Notes: generated by a model from the sequence alone, not told the origin. A stretch of DNA of 64,000 bases from CAWGMT01 sp963823675 (GCA_963823675.1 CAWGMT010000016.1:558001-622000); one strand, 5' to 3'. Counted from the first letter of the stretch, positions 1-11,759 are shown. Translations and numbers: made by a program.

Positions 1-627
1 GCGGTACTGACGATCTCGCTGCGCGCCCATGGCGACTCCACGGGTGACTATCACGACATTGGCTACAGTGCACGCCAGGACGTCGAGGCTGCTGTTGCCT
101 TTCTCGAACGTCACCGCACAGGCAGGCCGGTGATCGTGATGGGCAATTCCATGGGCTCGGCCGCAGCAATCTTCGCAGCCGGCGAGCTTGGCAATCGGGT
201 TCACGGCTATGTGCTGGAAAGCCCTTACCAGGATCTGAAAATTGCAGTCTGGAATCGAATCGATGCCCATTTGCCTCCCGTGCTTCGCGAGGTTGCCTAC
301 TCGGGACTGAGAATCGTCGGTCCCATCTTCCTTCCTCACCTGGAGCAAATCTCGCCGCTCAACGCAATTGCCGGTATCCCGCATGATGTGCCGGTCTTGA
401 TTCTAGCAGGCGGTGCGGATCGGCTGGCACGTCCCGCGGAGGCCAAGGCCCTCTACAACCGGGTGGCAGCGCACGGCAAGCTGGTCTTCGTCCCCGGAGC
501 TGGACATGGCAACTTGTTCAAGTCCGCTCCGGATCTGTATACCCGCACGGTTCTGGACTTTATCAGGGATATCGCACTCTCCAACCGCCTTGGCATGTCA
601 AAGCGCGAGCCAAGTCAGGTTGAGTAA
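1..627 (+). CDS. alpha/beta hydrolase, 5' truncated by window edge
   Basis: The reading frame is open from the first base, so the true start lies upstream. The visible part has the C-terminal two thirds of a serine hydrolase of the alpha/beta fold. An RAHGDSTGD loop is followed by the nucleophile elbow GNSMG around position 140-155. Then comes a catalytic-acid segment (LILAGGADRL, about position 395-425) and a histidine in GAGHGNLF (about 498-520). The order Ser-Asp-His is that of the family. The substrate cannot be told; related proteins are often annotated as dienelactone hydrolase- or BAAT-like esterases. Its last 30 bases overlap the 3' end of the convergent DNA methyltransferase gene. 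Confidence 0.85.
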   Translation, partial: AVLTISLRAHGDSTGDYHDIGYSARQDVEAAVAFLERHRTGRPVIVMGNSMGSAAAIFAAGELGNRVHGYVLESPYQDLKIAVWNRIDAHLPPVLREVAYSGLRIVGPIFLPHLEQISPLNAIAGIPHDVPVLILAGGADRLARPAEAKALYNRVAAHGKLVFVPGAGHGNLFKSAPDLYTRTVLDFIRDIALSNRLGMSKREPSQVE

Positions 628-1619
628 GGCGTTGTCATCAAGCGGCTTGGGGGATTGGCTCAGCTTCTCGGTCGTGATCCCCGCCCCTTCCCACCAGCCA
701 ACGGCTCTGAGCTGCCGTCGAGAGCCTGACCAGGTTCTGGCAGCGTGCAGGCGGTCGTTGATGGCCGCAGCGTAGTCGGGCGAGAGCTCAAAACCCAGGA
801 ATCGCCGCTGGAGCTTCTTGGCAACGGTCAGTGTCGTGCCGCTGCCTCCAAAGGGGTCGAGCACGATATCACCGGGGTTTGAACAAGCGCGGATGATTCG
901 TCCCAGGACTTGCTCGGGCATCTGGCAGCCGTGCCAGCCCGCGCGTTCTTTGAACGTGCCGCAAACTCGGGGGACGTACCAGGTGTCGCTCTCAGGAGCG
1001 AACCCATCCGGAACATCCTGCGGGCGAAGAATCCAAGTATCATCGGGCAACCGGCCATCAGGATTCGCCCGCGCGTCGAAGTAAATCAACTGCCGCGCTG
1101 ACGGCACCCGAATCTCGCGGTCGTTGAAGGTAAACCGTTTGGGGTCCTTCACAAAGTAAAATAGGTGGGCATGACTGCGGGCGAATTTCCTCGTGCAGTG
1201 GACCCCAAAAGTATAGTACCAGATTACCCAGCTTCGGAGTGACAATCCCAATTCGCGATGAAACAAGACTTTCAGCTCGGCAGCAAACTCGTCGCCGATC
1301 GCTAGCCAGAACGTGCCACTCGGTCCGAGAACGCGCACGACCTCACGGCCCCAGGCCATGGTCCATTTGAGATAAGCCTCGGCGTCGCGCCTGTCGTCGT
1401 AGATGTCGTAATCATAGCCGATGTTGAAGGGAGGATCAGCGAAAATCAGGTCGATTGTTCCCTCTTCGACCTTTGAAAATAGTTTCAGGCAGTCGCCGGT
1501 ATACAATCGGTCGAGCTCGAGCGAAGATTGAGGGCGGGGTGGAGAGCCGGTGGGGCGAACCGGGGATGATCCTGGACGCAAATCGGAAGTCTCGTTCGGC
1601 AGGTCGGACATGAGCGTTT

Positions 1620-1623
<4 letters not shown>
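598..1623 (-). CDS. DNA methyltransferase, beta-class (N6-adenine/N4-cytosine)
   Basis: The 341-residue protein carries the catalytic motif DPPF at residues 63-66 and the SAM-binding motif FGGSGTT at about 258-264. Catalytic motif before SAM motif is the beta-class order typical of DNA N6-adenine or N4-cytosine methyltransferases. No restriction endonuclease lies beside it, so it looks like an orphan regulatory enzyme or a remnant of a restriction system. The GTG start used here overlaps the stop of the upstream sigma-54 activator as GTGA; an ATG at 1611 is an alternative start. The overlap implies translational coupling with the activator. The 3' end overlaps the convergent hydrolase by 30 bases. 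Recognition site unknown. Confidence 0.9.
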
Positions 1624-2822
<1,199 letters not shown>

Positions 2823-2882
2823 GGCCGCGCATCCTTCACGGATCGTTCCGTCAGTCGAATCAGATACTCATTGATAGTCTTA

Positions 2883-5071
2883 TTAGTGGTTTCTATTCGC
2901 CCTGAACGCTTTCAGAGCGCTGATGAGTTTTTGCAAGCCGGCCTGAACCTCAGCATCGGGTTCGTCCGCAAAGGTCCGACTGAGCCGAGCTTCCTGGTCG
3001 GCACTGATCAGAGGCCCAAACCGCTGGATGCTTCGCACGAGCTGAGTAATCGCTTGACCCCGTGGTGCGGGAGCTCCAGATGGGTCGAGAGCCACGTCGG
3101 CCAGACTGCGCTGTGCGTCCGGATGGGGAATCTCGCCCAGAGCGGTCGCAGCCGCGCTGACCTGTCTCCGGACTGCGAAGCGCCACCGCCAAGGCGGGCT
3201 CGACCGCAGACAGGTCGGGTGTGAGCGGACCTTTGCGCTGGGTGGCGATCCGGGCCAAGAGCGTGGTTGCCTCACGCGCATACCCGGCCCGCTCCGCCGG
3301 TGATAGGGATGGAGCAAGCCCCGTGAGCTGCTTCTGGAGCAGGCTGGCGTCGCCAGGCTGCACCAGGAACCGCAGACCTGGATAGTTTCTGGCCAGGTTG
3401 GGCCGTTTGACCGCCAGATCGAGCGGGCCGTAAACGAATACGGGAATCCCGGCGGTACGCGAATCCGCTTTGAGATTGGTCAGGGTATCATTGAGGTCCC
3501 AGCGATCGCCGAAGAGGTCATAGGCGACCAGGATCAGCTCGACGTCGGCCGTCTCGGTCGCGGTGACGAACCCACGGGTTCCCGTGCTCTCAAGCTCGGG
3601 GTCGTATCTGAGATTGATCAGGAACCCAGCAAACTGACTTCCCCGATTGGGGTTGCCATCGATAACCACCGCCCGGGGCAGAGGCTGGTGAATCGCAAAT
3701 CGCGCCAGGGTCGGGACAATCCGGCTGGAGCCCGGAAAGGGATTCGTGGGTGCCAGGTTAGCGAGGGCCCTGGCAGCGGCGAATTGAGTGCGGCGCCCCG
3801 GGGCGTAGAGAGCGTCAACCAGCGGGTGGGGCCGGCCGGTGCTGGCCAGTGCCGATCGATCCGCGATCTGACCGAGTACGATTGCTGCTGCTGCCGCCAG
3901 ATCGGTCTTGCCGTCGGCGATGGCCGTTTTGAGCACGTCGCCCAGAACCGCGGTGCCAGTAGCGGTTGCCGCACCCAAAGTTGCCTGATCCTTGGCCGGG
4001 AAGGCCTCAAATCCCACCCGCTCCACAGCCTTCTCCAGCGCCAGGCTGATCTGAACGACCTGGGCGTCGCGGTCCTTCGGGCTGAGCTCCAGCGCCTCGT
4101 GCGCGAAACCGGAGACCGAGGATCCCCTCGGCCTCGGAGCGTGATAGCTCGCGCGGCACCGGAGCTTTCTTGACGTTATCCCAGCTCCAGACAACAACGG
4201 GGTCGTCGGAGAACTCGATCTGGTGGCGGTGGTAACGCCAGGCCGTGGCGGTCAATGTCTGAACGGGCGTACGAGGCTGGCCGGCAAACGGATGCCCCGT
4301 CAGGCTGGCAATTGCCTGTTGCGCGGCCGTGCGTACGGCAGGCGGGGTCGTCGAGGAAGCAGCCGGAAATGTGAGAAAGGGAACCGCTTGCTGATCGCCG
4401 ATCAGTCCAAGCGTCGTCGCCGCGGCCGCAGCCACCGATGAGTCGGGGCTGTCGAGTACGACCGCCAAGGCGGGAATCACGGAGGAGTCCAGCCGGCCGA
4501 TGTTGCGGATCAACAGATCGCGTTCCTGGCTCGAAAGACCGGGCCGGGTCAAGGCATCGACCAGAGGCGGGATGGCATATTGACCTGCCTCCCGCAGATG
4601 CCTGACGGCGTAGTCCTGTTCCTCGGGACTGCCGGTCAGCTCCGAGATAAAGCGGGCGATGCGTTCAGGTTGGGTTGCATATCTGCGCAACGCGCCCATC
4701 AGAGCATCTGCCAGCGGCTTGGCATAAGGCCGGGTCGCCGGATCGTCCATTAACTGGAGAATGGAAGCCGGCCCGTACCGGTTACGGATTGTGATCAGCG
4801 TAATATCGTCCGGCTGGCTCTTTGCAAATCTGTCGAGATACGGCAAGGCTTTCTTGACCTGATGCGTGCGGATCAGATAGTCAACCGCATCCCATAATTC
4901 CACTGGAGTCTGTGGCTCCTTGGCGAATAGCTCGGGGCCTGGCGGCTGGGCCTTTGCGGTCGTAAGGTCCGGCCCGACTGAAACAGCCATCGCCAGCAGG
5001 AGCACCGGCAAGTTCACAGCCAGCCGGCCCGTTCCGGCTGCCACTCGACGCCGCACTGGATACTCACACAT
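2883..5071 (-). CDS. exported HEAT-repeat protein with receiver-like domain, two frame breaks
   Basis: Three overlapping frames join into one protein of about 730 residues. It starts at 5071 with a hydrophobic signal-like segment (LPVLLLAMAVSVG) followed by an AKAQ cleavage-like site. The middle has several HEAT-like helical repeats (VIPALAVVLDSPDSSVAAAAATTLG type). Further on, a segment beginning AVVIDGNPNRGSQ and including DVELILVAYD and VFVYGPLDL looks like a degenerate response-regulator fold. The C-terminus returns to HEAT-like repeats (VSAAATALGEIPHPDAQ). The frame changes near 4105 (one extra or two missing bases) and near 3165. Because continuity of repeats and length is preserved across both breaks, I read it as one gene with indel errors. 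Function unknown; HEAT repeats usually mediate protein contacts. Confidence 0.75.
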
Positions 5072-5194
5072 GGGTCATGTCCGAATCGGCTGAGGGCCGG
5101 CCAGGCCGGCGCTACCGAGCGGGCCGGCTCGGCCGGCCAGAGCAGCTCGGGGTAACGGAGAAAAGCCAGCCAACCCGGCCGGCCCGATCTTTGA
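5072..5194. other. GC-rich spacer with repeated GGCCGGCC
   Basis: This short gap between lysA and the HEAT-repeat gene contains GGCCGGCC at 5095-5102 and 5131-5138, with further GGCCGG-rich sequence between them. It can fold on either strand, but there is no T-run, so a factor-independent terminator cannot be claimed. Confidence 0.35.
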
Positions 5195-6477
5195 CTACAA
5201 TCCCACTTCGTGGCGGACGAGATCCTCATACGTTTCGCGGCGGCGCACCAGGCGCGGCCGGGAGCGATCAACCAGAACCTCGGCGGCGCGGGGACGCGTG
5301 TTGTAATTCGACGCCATGACCATCCCATAGGCACCAGCCGAAAAAATGGCCATCAAAGCCCCCGGGCCAACCTGTGGCAAGGGCCGGTCCTTGGCCAGAA
5401 AATCACCGCTTTCGCATACCGGGCCTACAACGTCCCAGGGCTCCGTCTTCCCAATGGCGGTCTCGCTGCCGTCCGGTGGCGGTCCCGCAGGAACGGCGAC
5501 CGGCCAGATCCGGTGGAATGATTCGTAGAGAGCAGGCCGGATCAGATCGTTCATGGCGGCGTCCTGGATCAGGAACCGCTTTTCACCCGACTGCTTGGTA
5601 TATAACACACGGCTGACCAGAATGCCGGCATTCCCCACGATCACGCGCCCTGGCTCGATCACCAACCGGCAATTGGCAGCCTTGACTCCCGGCAGAATCA
5701 CCCGCGCAAACTCCTCAACAGGCTTGGCCTCGCGCGCCTGATAGTTGATCCCGTATCCTCCTCCCATGTTGTACCACTCGATAGGATGGCCGAATTTCCG
5801 CAACCGGCCGATCAGCTCGACTCCCTTGGCCACGGCGCCAGCATAGGGCTCGATGGAAGTGATCTGCGAGCCGATGTGCATGTGCATGCCGATCATTCGG
5901 ACCGAAGGGATCGTGACGGCAGCCTCGGCCAATCGCGCGGCCCGCTCGATATCCATGCCGAACTTCGACTCCTTCTTGCCCGTCGAGATATAGCGATGAG
6001 TCTTGGGATCGACATCGGGGTTGACCCGTAGCGCGATCGGAGCGACTGTACCGAGAGAACCAGCCACACGGGCAACGGCCTCGAATTCGGCCTCGCTCTC
6101 AACGTTGAACATCAAGACCCCCGTATCGAGTCCCTGGCGAATCTCTAGATCGGTCTTGCCCACGCCGGCAAACACGGTCTTGCCGGGCGCCCCCCGGCCA
6201 GCTTGACGCGATAGAGCTCGCCTGCGGATACCACGTCAAAGCCGCTGCCGTGCTCGGCCATGACCTTGAGGATTCCCAGGTTTGAGTTGGCCTTGACCGA
6301 GTAGCAGATCAGGGGATGAACCTCGGCAAACGCCGTTTGCAGCCTGCGGAGCGTGTCCAGAATCGCGTTCTGGCTATACACGTACAGTGGCGTTCCAAAG
6401 GTCTCGGCCAGTTCGGTTACCGGCACGTCCTCGCAATACAGTTGTCCATCGCGGTAGTGGAATGGTTCCATATCCAT
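5195..6477 (-). CDS. lysA: diaminopimelate decarboxylase, one frame break
   Basis: LysA decarboxylates meso-diaminopimelate to L-lysine using PLP. The N-terminal frame (6477 to about 6195) holds the PLP lysine motif CYSVKANSN and continues to ELYRVKLAGG. The second frame carries FAGVGKTD, the HxHIGSQ segment (MHMHIGSQ), the glycine-rich phosphate loop MGGGYGINY, EPGR, and the C-terminal CESGDFLAKDR and GAYGMVMASNYN motifs. The break falls exactly at a six-base homopolymer at 6190-6195 (G6 on the coding strand). One more G restores LAGGAPGKTVFAGVG, the expected family sequence. This strongly suggests a missing base rather than a real pseudogene. The start is 6477 or the in-frame ATG at 6471, which has a better spaced AGGAA. 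Confidence 0.9.
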
Positions 6478-6587
6478 AAGTTCCTGGTTCTGGCGTACCA
6501 GAGCAACTTCGCGGTCGAAGTCGTCGATTTCCGCCCAAACGTATTCTCTCCCATCCTCTGTTCGTGGGATCGCGCTCTCCTCGCTGG

Positions 6588-6809
6588 CTAAATGGCCATC
6601 AAGAATTCGGCAACAGTCAGATCTGCCGAACGTATCAGGCTTCTCAGTGTACCTCTCGCGACTTCTTTGTGATCGGGGATCGACAATGTTACCTCATGAT
6701 CGGGATGAACCATGATAATATGACTTGAACTTCGCCGCACGACGGTCCAGCCGAGTGACTCAAAAGCTTTCACGACCTCACGCCCGCTCACTACCGGAAG
6801 GGAGGGCAT
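6588..6809 (-). CDS. hicA: HicA-like toxin (YcfA family)
   Basis: The 73-residue protein MPSLPVVSGREVVKAFESLG and onward matches the HicA/YcfA mRNA-interferase fold. It has the GREVVKAFESLGW helix and the catalytic histidine within SSSHIIMVHPDH, followed by a TLSIPDHKEVARGTLRSLIR segment. HicA toxins cleave mRNA and are neutralised by HicB. The ATG overlaps the stop of the upstream HicB gene by one base (TAATG), so the antitoxin is translated first. The frame is open further upstream, but that extension lies inside hicB. Confidence 0.85.
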   Translation of the reverse strand: MPSLPVVSGREVVKAFESLGWTVVRRSSSHIIMVHPDHEVTLSIPDHKEVARGTLRSLIRSADLTVAEFLMAI

Positions 6810-7015
6810 TACACGGTCACCTCGACTTGCTGTGATTCGATCGTCAGTGGCAGACCACGCTCGGCGCGCACCTCCAGACACAACTTGATTGCATCCTTCA
6901 CGTTTTCAATTGCATCCTTCTTCGCTTTGCCTTGACTTACACAGCCTGGTATCGCTGGACACTCCACGACCCAGATGCCATCCTCGTCGCGATCGATCGT
7001 GATCGTGAATTTCAT
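6809..7015 (-). CDS. hicB: HicB-like antitoxin, short form
   Basis: The 68-residue protein has the HicB partial-RNaseH fold signature: a first strand MKFTITIDRDEDGIWVVECP, then AIPGCVSQGKAKKDAIENVKDAI. It lacks the C-terminal DNA-binding domain seen in longer HicB proteins. Autoregulation may therefore rely on the complex or on another site. An AGGGA lies about 7 bases before the ATG. It is co-transcribed with hicA, which begins at its stop codon. Confidence 0.85.
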   Translation of the reverse strand: MKFTITIDRDEDGIWVVECPAIPGCVSQGKAKKDAIENVKDAIKLCLEVRAERGLPLTIESQQVEVTV

Positions 7016-7128
7016 CGTTTGTCCCTTCTTTCATTCGGGAGCAATCATATCCAGGACGAATCGTCGTTCAGCCATTATCCTCTTCGTCTCGAAGAATCGA
7101 TTGTTATCTGAGAGATCACGGCAACACC
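7016..7128. other. short spacer upstream of hicBA
   Basis: No gene is seen. The interval follows argH and precedes hicB on the minus strand, so it probably carries the hicBA promoter or ribosome binding region. The only clear element is the AGGGA before hicB. Confidence 0.3.
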
Positions 7129-8509
7129 TTAAAGATGCAGATGCGATCTCCACGTTTCCAATTGCTTCTCGACCTCGGCCGGCGCAGTTGAGCCGTACGA
7201 CCGAAAAGCATTAATCGCGTTGACCACTCCGAGACAGTTGGCGCCTCGGCGCCGAGCTTGGGATGCGCCTCGGTCAAGTCGGCGTCCGAGAGGTCGGCAA
7301 GACGTTTTAGCCCTCGGTGCTCGCACAAGCCCACGAGCCGTCCGATGACTTCGTGCGCTGTGCGCTGGGGAACACCCGCGCGATCAGAAACTCCATCAGC
7401 GTGGTGGCGTCCAGAAACCCCTCGTCGAGCCGTTCCGCGATCTTGGCGGCTTCGAGCGCTGCCCCGTCGACAACAACTGCCGCCAGGTTCAAGCAGGCCT
7501 CGACGGTATCGACGGCGTCGAAAAGCGGCTCCTTGTCCTCCTGGAGATCGCGGTTATAGGCCAGCGGGAGGCCCTTGATCAGCACCAACAGCGTCGTCAA
7601 TGCGCCGACAACGCGTGCCGAACGACCGCGAATCAACTCCAACACATCCGGGTTCTTTTTCTGAGGCATGATGCTACTGCCGGTGCAAATGGCATCGGGC
7701 AAGTTCAAGAACCCAAACTCCTGGGTGCTCCAGAGAATCCACTCCTCAGCCCAGCCAGCGAGATGCCCGGCGATCATTGTCAAAACGAAGACCGATTCCA
7801 CCACGAAGTCACGATCACTCGACGCATCCAGGCTGTTGGCTGCAACTCCGTCAAAACCGAGCTCGCGAGCAACAAAATCGCGGTCAATGGGTAGGCTCGT
7901 GCCCGCCAGGGCTGCTGCCCCCAGAGGCAAGACGTTGAGCCGTTTGCGGCAGTCAGTCAGCCGCGAGCGGTCTCGCTCGAGCTTCTCGACGTAAGCCAAG
8001 AAGCAATGAGCAACCAGTACCGGTTGGGCCCGTTGCATGTGCGTATAGCCGGGAACGATCACGCCACGATGCCGGTCCGCCGCGCCCACGAACGCCGCTT
8101 GCAGCCGCGTCAAGAGAGCATCGATTCGGTCCAGCGCTTCCCGCGCCCAAAGCTTGAGATCCGTCGCAACCTGGTCGTTCCGGCTGCGCGCGGAGTGTAA
8201 TTTGCGCCCGACATCCCCGAGCGCTTCAACCAGCGCCGCCTCGATGTGCATGTGCACATCTTCGCGCTCCAGAACAAACGGAAAGCGACCGCTTTCAATC
8301 TTAGCCTGTATTTCCAACAACGTTCGCACAACTTGTTGGCACTCGCCTTCCGTAAGGAGCCCAACTCTTGCTAGCATGCGTGCGTGGGCTATCGACCCCT
8401 GGACGTCTTGCTTGAAGAGCCGACTATCGAAGGAGATCGATTCTGTAAACTCTTCAATGCGGCGATCGGTTTTTGCACCGAACCGGCCGCTCCAGGGTTT
8501 ACTGGCCAC
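7129..8509 (-). CDS. argH: argininosuccinate lyase, two frame breaks near the 3' end
   Basis: ArgH splits argininosuccinate into arginine and fumarate, the last step of arginine synthesis. The main frame shows KPWSGRF, SRNDQVATDLKLW, GYTHMQRAQPVL and the family signature GSSIMPQKKNPD. GTG at 8509 is the better start: a GGGAG lies 8 bases upstream and the protein then opens MASKPWSGRF like its family. Near 7376 a missing base in a GGG run sends the frame out. Restoring it gives IARGVPQRTAHEVIGRLVGL, as expected. A second missing base near 7241 hides LGVVNAINAFRSYGSTAPA, the conserved C-terminus. The protein is otherwise complete. Confidence 0.9.
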
Positions 8510-8780
8510 GATGGATACTCCCAGACCGCAGATCACATTCTGCATAAACATGCGGCATTGTTGACTCAGTGTAAGCACACAGTGTGGTGACTGTCAAATA
8601 GCGGCAGTAAAGCTGATGGAGCCCACGTCGGTCGGTCGGTTTGCTCCCGGTAGGGCTTTGGGCCAAGACCAGCGGCCATACTTCCAATGACTGTGGGTAT
8701 GATGGTCAAAGCGGCTTTTCTGATCGAAGCTTGGTCGATAGCTCCGGTGATTGCGTAAGGCGTGAGAAGGGAGAGAGACG
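8510..8780. promoter_or_regulatory. divergent intergenic region between argH and the epimerase-like gene
   Basis: The two genes point away from each other across about 270 bases, so both promoters must lie here. I could not identify convincing -35/-10 elements. Ribosome binding sites are visible: GGGAG before argH on the minus strand and AGGGAGAGA before the plus-strand GTG at 8781. Confidence 0.4.
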
Positions 8781-9272
8781 GTGAGTGACGCAAAACGGAC
8801 GTTCACGGACGGTGAAATCGATGGTGTCATCATCCGGCCGCTCAAATCCTACCACGATGGCCGCGGCTGGTTGGTTGAACTGTTCCGGCAGGATGAGGTC
8901 GCTCAGGACTGCTGGCCGGTCATGACCTACGTCTCTCAGACCTTACCGGGAGTCACTCGCGGTCCGCACGAACATGTGGATCAGACCGACGGCTTCGCAT
9001 TCATCGGCCCATCGGACTTCAAACTCTTCATGTGGGACATCCGCGGCGACAGTCACACACGGGGGCGCCGCAAGGTTGCCGTGCTGGGCGCGGCGAACCC
9101 GGCCGCAGTTTGGATTCCGCCGGGGGTTGTGCATGCTTATCGCAATATTGGGGACATTCCGGGCCTGGTCTTCAACGCTCCCAATCGCCTTTATGCAGGT
9201 TGGGGCAAGAAACAACCGGTGGACGAGATCCGCCACGAGGATGCCGAGCCTGATTCGTTCCCGATGGATTGA
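8781..9272 (+). CDS. dTDP-4-dehydrorhamnose 3,5-epimerase-like cupin protein
   Basis: The 163-residue protein belongs to the RmlC-like cupin family. It has DGVIIRPLKSYHDGRGWLVE, then PGVTRGPHEHVDQTDGF with the conserved histidine region. Next come the barrel strands FKLFMWDIRGDS, WIPPGVVHAYRNI and VFNAPNRLY. In the family the histidine in GPHxH acts as catalytic base, epimerising C3 and C5 of a nucleotide-activated keto-sugar for rhamnose. No other rml genes are adjacent, so it may act on a related sugar. Translation starts with GTG behind AGGGAGAGA. The following small membrane protein begins 12 bases downstream. Confidence 0.8.
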   Translation: MSDAKRTFTDGEIDGVIIRPLKSYHDGRGWLVELFRQDEVAQDCWPVMTYVSQTLPGVTRGPHEHVDQTDGFAFIGPSDFKLFMWDIRGDSHTRGRRKVAVLGAANPAAVWIPPGVVHAYRNIGDIPGLVFNAPNRLYAGWGKKQPVDEIRHEDAEPDSFPMD

Positions 9273-9284
9273 GCCGGTGGAATC

Positions 9285-9635
9285 ATGAAATCCGCATCGA
9301 AACCTCCCGGCCCGGTAGCGCAGCACGATCAGGACTTCAGCGATTTCGACATCGGGCCAGCCAAGAGCGGAAGGCCGAGGATCCAGAACCGGCGAGGGAG
9401 GCTGTTCCCGTCGCGAAGCTTGGCTGCAATGATCGTGTTGGCGGTTGTTTGGGCAGGCGTCTTGCTCGACCCTGAGGTCGGCTCGTTCATGCTGATGCTC
9501 GCGGGAGCGTTCGCGACCGGCCTGGTCATCATGGGACTGGCGATGGGGTTGGGGTTTTTGGGTTTGGGCTTCGCCTCGGCGGGCGGTTGGATAGCGGGCC
9601 GGATTCGCCGCGCCACCCAGTGGCCGGACGAATGA
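9285..9635 (+). CDS. small two-helix membrane protein, unknown
   Basis: A 116-residue protein that I do not recognise. About 45 polar N-terminal residues are followed by two hydrophobic segments (SLAAMIVLAVVWAGVLL, and a long glycine-rich LMLAGAFATGLVIMGLAMGL stretch), then a short basic-acidic tail ending RRATQWPDE. It follows the epimerase-like gene by 12 bases on the same strand, so the two are probably co-transcribed. Nothing in it shows an enzymatic motif. Confidence 0.6.
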   Translation: MKSASKPPGPVAQHDQDFSDFDIGPAKSGRPRIQNRRGRLFPSRSLAAMIVLAVVWAGVLLDPEVGSFMLMLAGAFATGLVIMGLAMGLGFLGLGFASAGGWIAGRIRRATQWPDE

Positions 9636-9693
9636 CATCACTCCCTGGGCTCACCCCGCTTGTCACCCTATCGCGCACGACCCTGGATTCGAC

Positions 9694-11241
9694 TCAGTTT
9701 GTTTTCTTCGTCTGGTTCCACACCGGGGCAAGATCCGGCGAGAACTGCTGGCGAATTCCATTGTCGCTCAGAATCTCCTCGGTTGCGTCCAGCGCTTCCT
9801 TCCGCTTGAACACAACAATGTCGTTTGATTTACCGTGGAACGTAAACTCGATGTACTCGCTCTTCGAATCGCGGATGACCTCCACGGCATGTTTGAGGTT
9901 GCGGATGCGAACGCCGTTGACTGCGGCCACCGCTGGGGCGGACGAAACGTCATACCCTTTGCCTAGCTTGTGGGTAAACAGCGGGTGGCCGATGATGACG
10001 ATTCGCTCGCCGGGGAATACTGGCCGGTCGCCGTAGCGGATGAACATTGGATTTTGGGTGTACACCCAACTCAGGATTGCTCCGTCGCCGCTTGAGGACT
10101 TCGATGCTCCGGCCCATGCCGACGTGTACTGGATATAGTCGTCGGTCGCCTCGGTAAGAACCAGAGGACCGAAAACAAAGTAGGAAGGGGGTTGTTCGGA
10201 AAGTGAGAGGAACAAGCGCGCGGGGTGCGGTCCAACCGGTATATCGAGCTTGACCTCCCGGTTCTCGCGGAGGACCGTAGCCGGCAGCCGGCCGTCGCGC
10301 GCCAGGCGCTGGACCAAGTACTGGAATTTGATCATCCGGTCAGAGTCCACATGCACCATGCCCGAGTTATCAACGGCATGGTCGCCGATTCGAATGACGA
10401 TGTCACCGGGCCGGAGCGGGTAGTCAGATCCGGGGTGGTAAACCTTCCGAACCAGCACTCCTGTCGTTTTCTTATCGAGCTTGAACTGGCTTCTTAACGC
10501 GTCATTTTCGAGGTGCTGGAAGTCGACATCGATGATGGGTTTGCCGTCGTAATGTCCGTCCTTCACGTCCTTGAGAAACAGTTCGATCTCCTCCATCGGG
10601 ATGATGTAACCGATGTTATCGGACCTCTGGAGCCGGCTAAACGCGACGCCGATTAACTGCCCATCGGCGACCGTGGGCCCACCACTGTTGCCGGGGTTGA
10701 TCGCTGCGTCAACCTGGATGCGCAGACCTTCCGTTTCCAGGTAATACTCGGTGAATTCGATCCGCGAAACAATTCCTCGAGTGATCGATAGCTCTGAGCC
10801 TCCTTCGGGGTACCCGTACGCGAAGACGGTTTGTTGAAGCACGGGGGGTTTCGGATTGAAAGGCAGCGGAGGATGACTTTCGAAGAACGCTGCGTCATCG
10901 AGCGTGAGCAACGCCAGATCAATACCGGGCGCGAGCACCTCGACCTTGGCAGGTAACTTTTCGCTCGATTTCTCGGGCTGAACGAGGATCTGGCTGGCGT
11001 GGTTTACGACGTGGGCATTGGTAAGGATACGCTTGCCTGCAATCACCACTCCGGAGCCGGTAACGTCGCTTTGGGATCCCTTGGTCCAGGGTCGGAACGG
11101 ATCGAGCTGGCGCACACTGGCGGAGATTTTGACGACCGACTTGCGAATCTTCAGGTCGTTTGGGTCTTCAGCTCGAAGAGGTCCCGGTTTTGGAAGGATC
11201 ACGACGGTAGCTGCGATGACGAAATGGATGGGAATCCGCAT
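9694..11241 (-). CDS. Deg/HtrA-type serine protease with PDZ-like domains
   Basis: The 515-residue exported protein has a signal peptide-like start (MRIPIHFVIAATVVILP). The trypsin-like domain shows a full triad: His in ILTNAHVVNH, Asp in GIDLALLTLDD, Ser in NPGNSGGPTV. After it are a PDZ-like domain (GVLVRKVYHPGSDYPLRPGDIVIRIGD) and a second region (FVFGPLVLTEATDDYI ... AVAAVNGVRIRNLKHAVEVI) that resembles the second PDZ of plant Deg9/Deg7-type proteases. This is longer and differently built than E. coli DegP. It probably degrades or regulates proteins in the periplasm. Confidence 0.88.
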   Translation of the reverse strand: MRIPIHFVIAATVVILPKPGPLRAEDPNDLKIRKSVVKISASVRQLDPFRPWTKGSQSDVTGSGVVIAGKRILTNAHVVNHASQILVQPEKSSEKLPAKVEVLAPGIDLALLTLDDAAFFESHPPLPFNPKPPVLQQTVFAYGYPEGGSELSITRGIVSRIEFTEYYLETEGLRIQVDAAINPGNSGGPTVADGQLIGVAFSRLQRSDNIGYIIPMEEIELFLKDVKDGHYDGKPIIDVDFQHLENDALRSQFKLDKKTTGVLVRKVYHPGSDYPLRPGDIVIRIGDHAVDNSGMVHVDSDRMIKFQYLVQRLARDGRLPATVLRENREVKLDIPVGPHPARLFLSLSEQPPSYFVFGPLVLTEATDDYIQYTSAWAGASKSSSGDGAILSWVYTQNPMFIRYGDRPVFPGERIVIIGHPLFTHKLGKGYDVSSAPAVAAVNGVRIRNLKHAVEVIRDSKSEYIEFTFHGKSNDIVVFKRKEALDATEEILSDNGIRQQFSPDLAPVWNQTKKTN

Positions 11242-11759
11242 ACGATGTGCCTCCGCTACGAGTTGTCGATCGAAGTGTTCAGCGACGAGTCAGTCGGCTC
11301 TTCCGGGTGAATAGATGGTATCGGACTCCGAACTTCAGGACTATGGTCCTAGCTTTTCTCGCCGGATCCAAGATTTCTGGTTTTGGCACTCCAGATGCCA
11401 GAGCGGTATGAGTGTATTACACCATCATGGCGTCACGCAAAGAGCTTTTGGCAAATGTTCACCAGGTCCGTCGTTCCATTCCGCTTGGCTACAGCCAACC
11501 AGACCTGAGCGACTGCGCGCTGTTGCGCTTGCTGAGCAGCGACCAAGCCGATCGGTCTCACCGCGTTCCAGGACCTCGACCGGCTTCAGGCCGTTCAGAC
11601 CATCGCAGAGCGTCTCCAGCCATTGCGGGACGATAAAGTGCGTGCTCAGAGGAACGCCTCCCCGGTTTCGGCGGGATAGGTGGGGAAAATCCGCGTCGGG
11701 TGTCGGCGAAGGGATGCGTGGGTAGAGGTCGGCTATGGCTAAAGGTCCCAGCGGATGAG

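Noticed and set aside
5195..6477. lysA as a real pseudogene
   Set aside because: One added G in a six-base homopolymer restores the exact expected family sequence and all catalytic motifs are intact on both sides; indel error is more likely.
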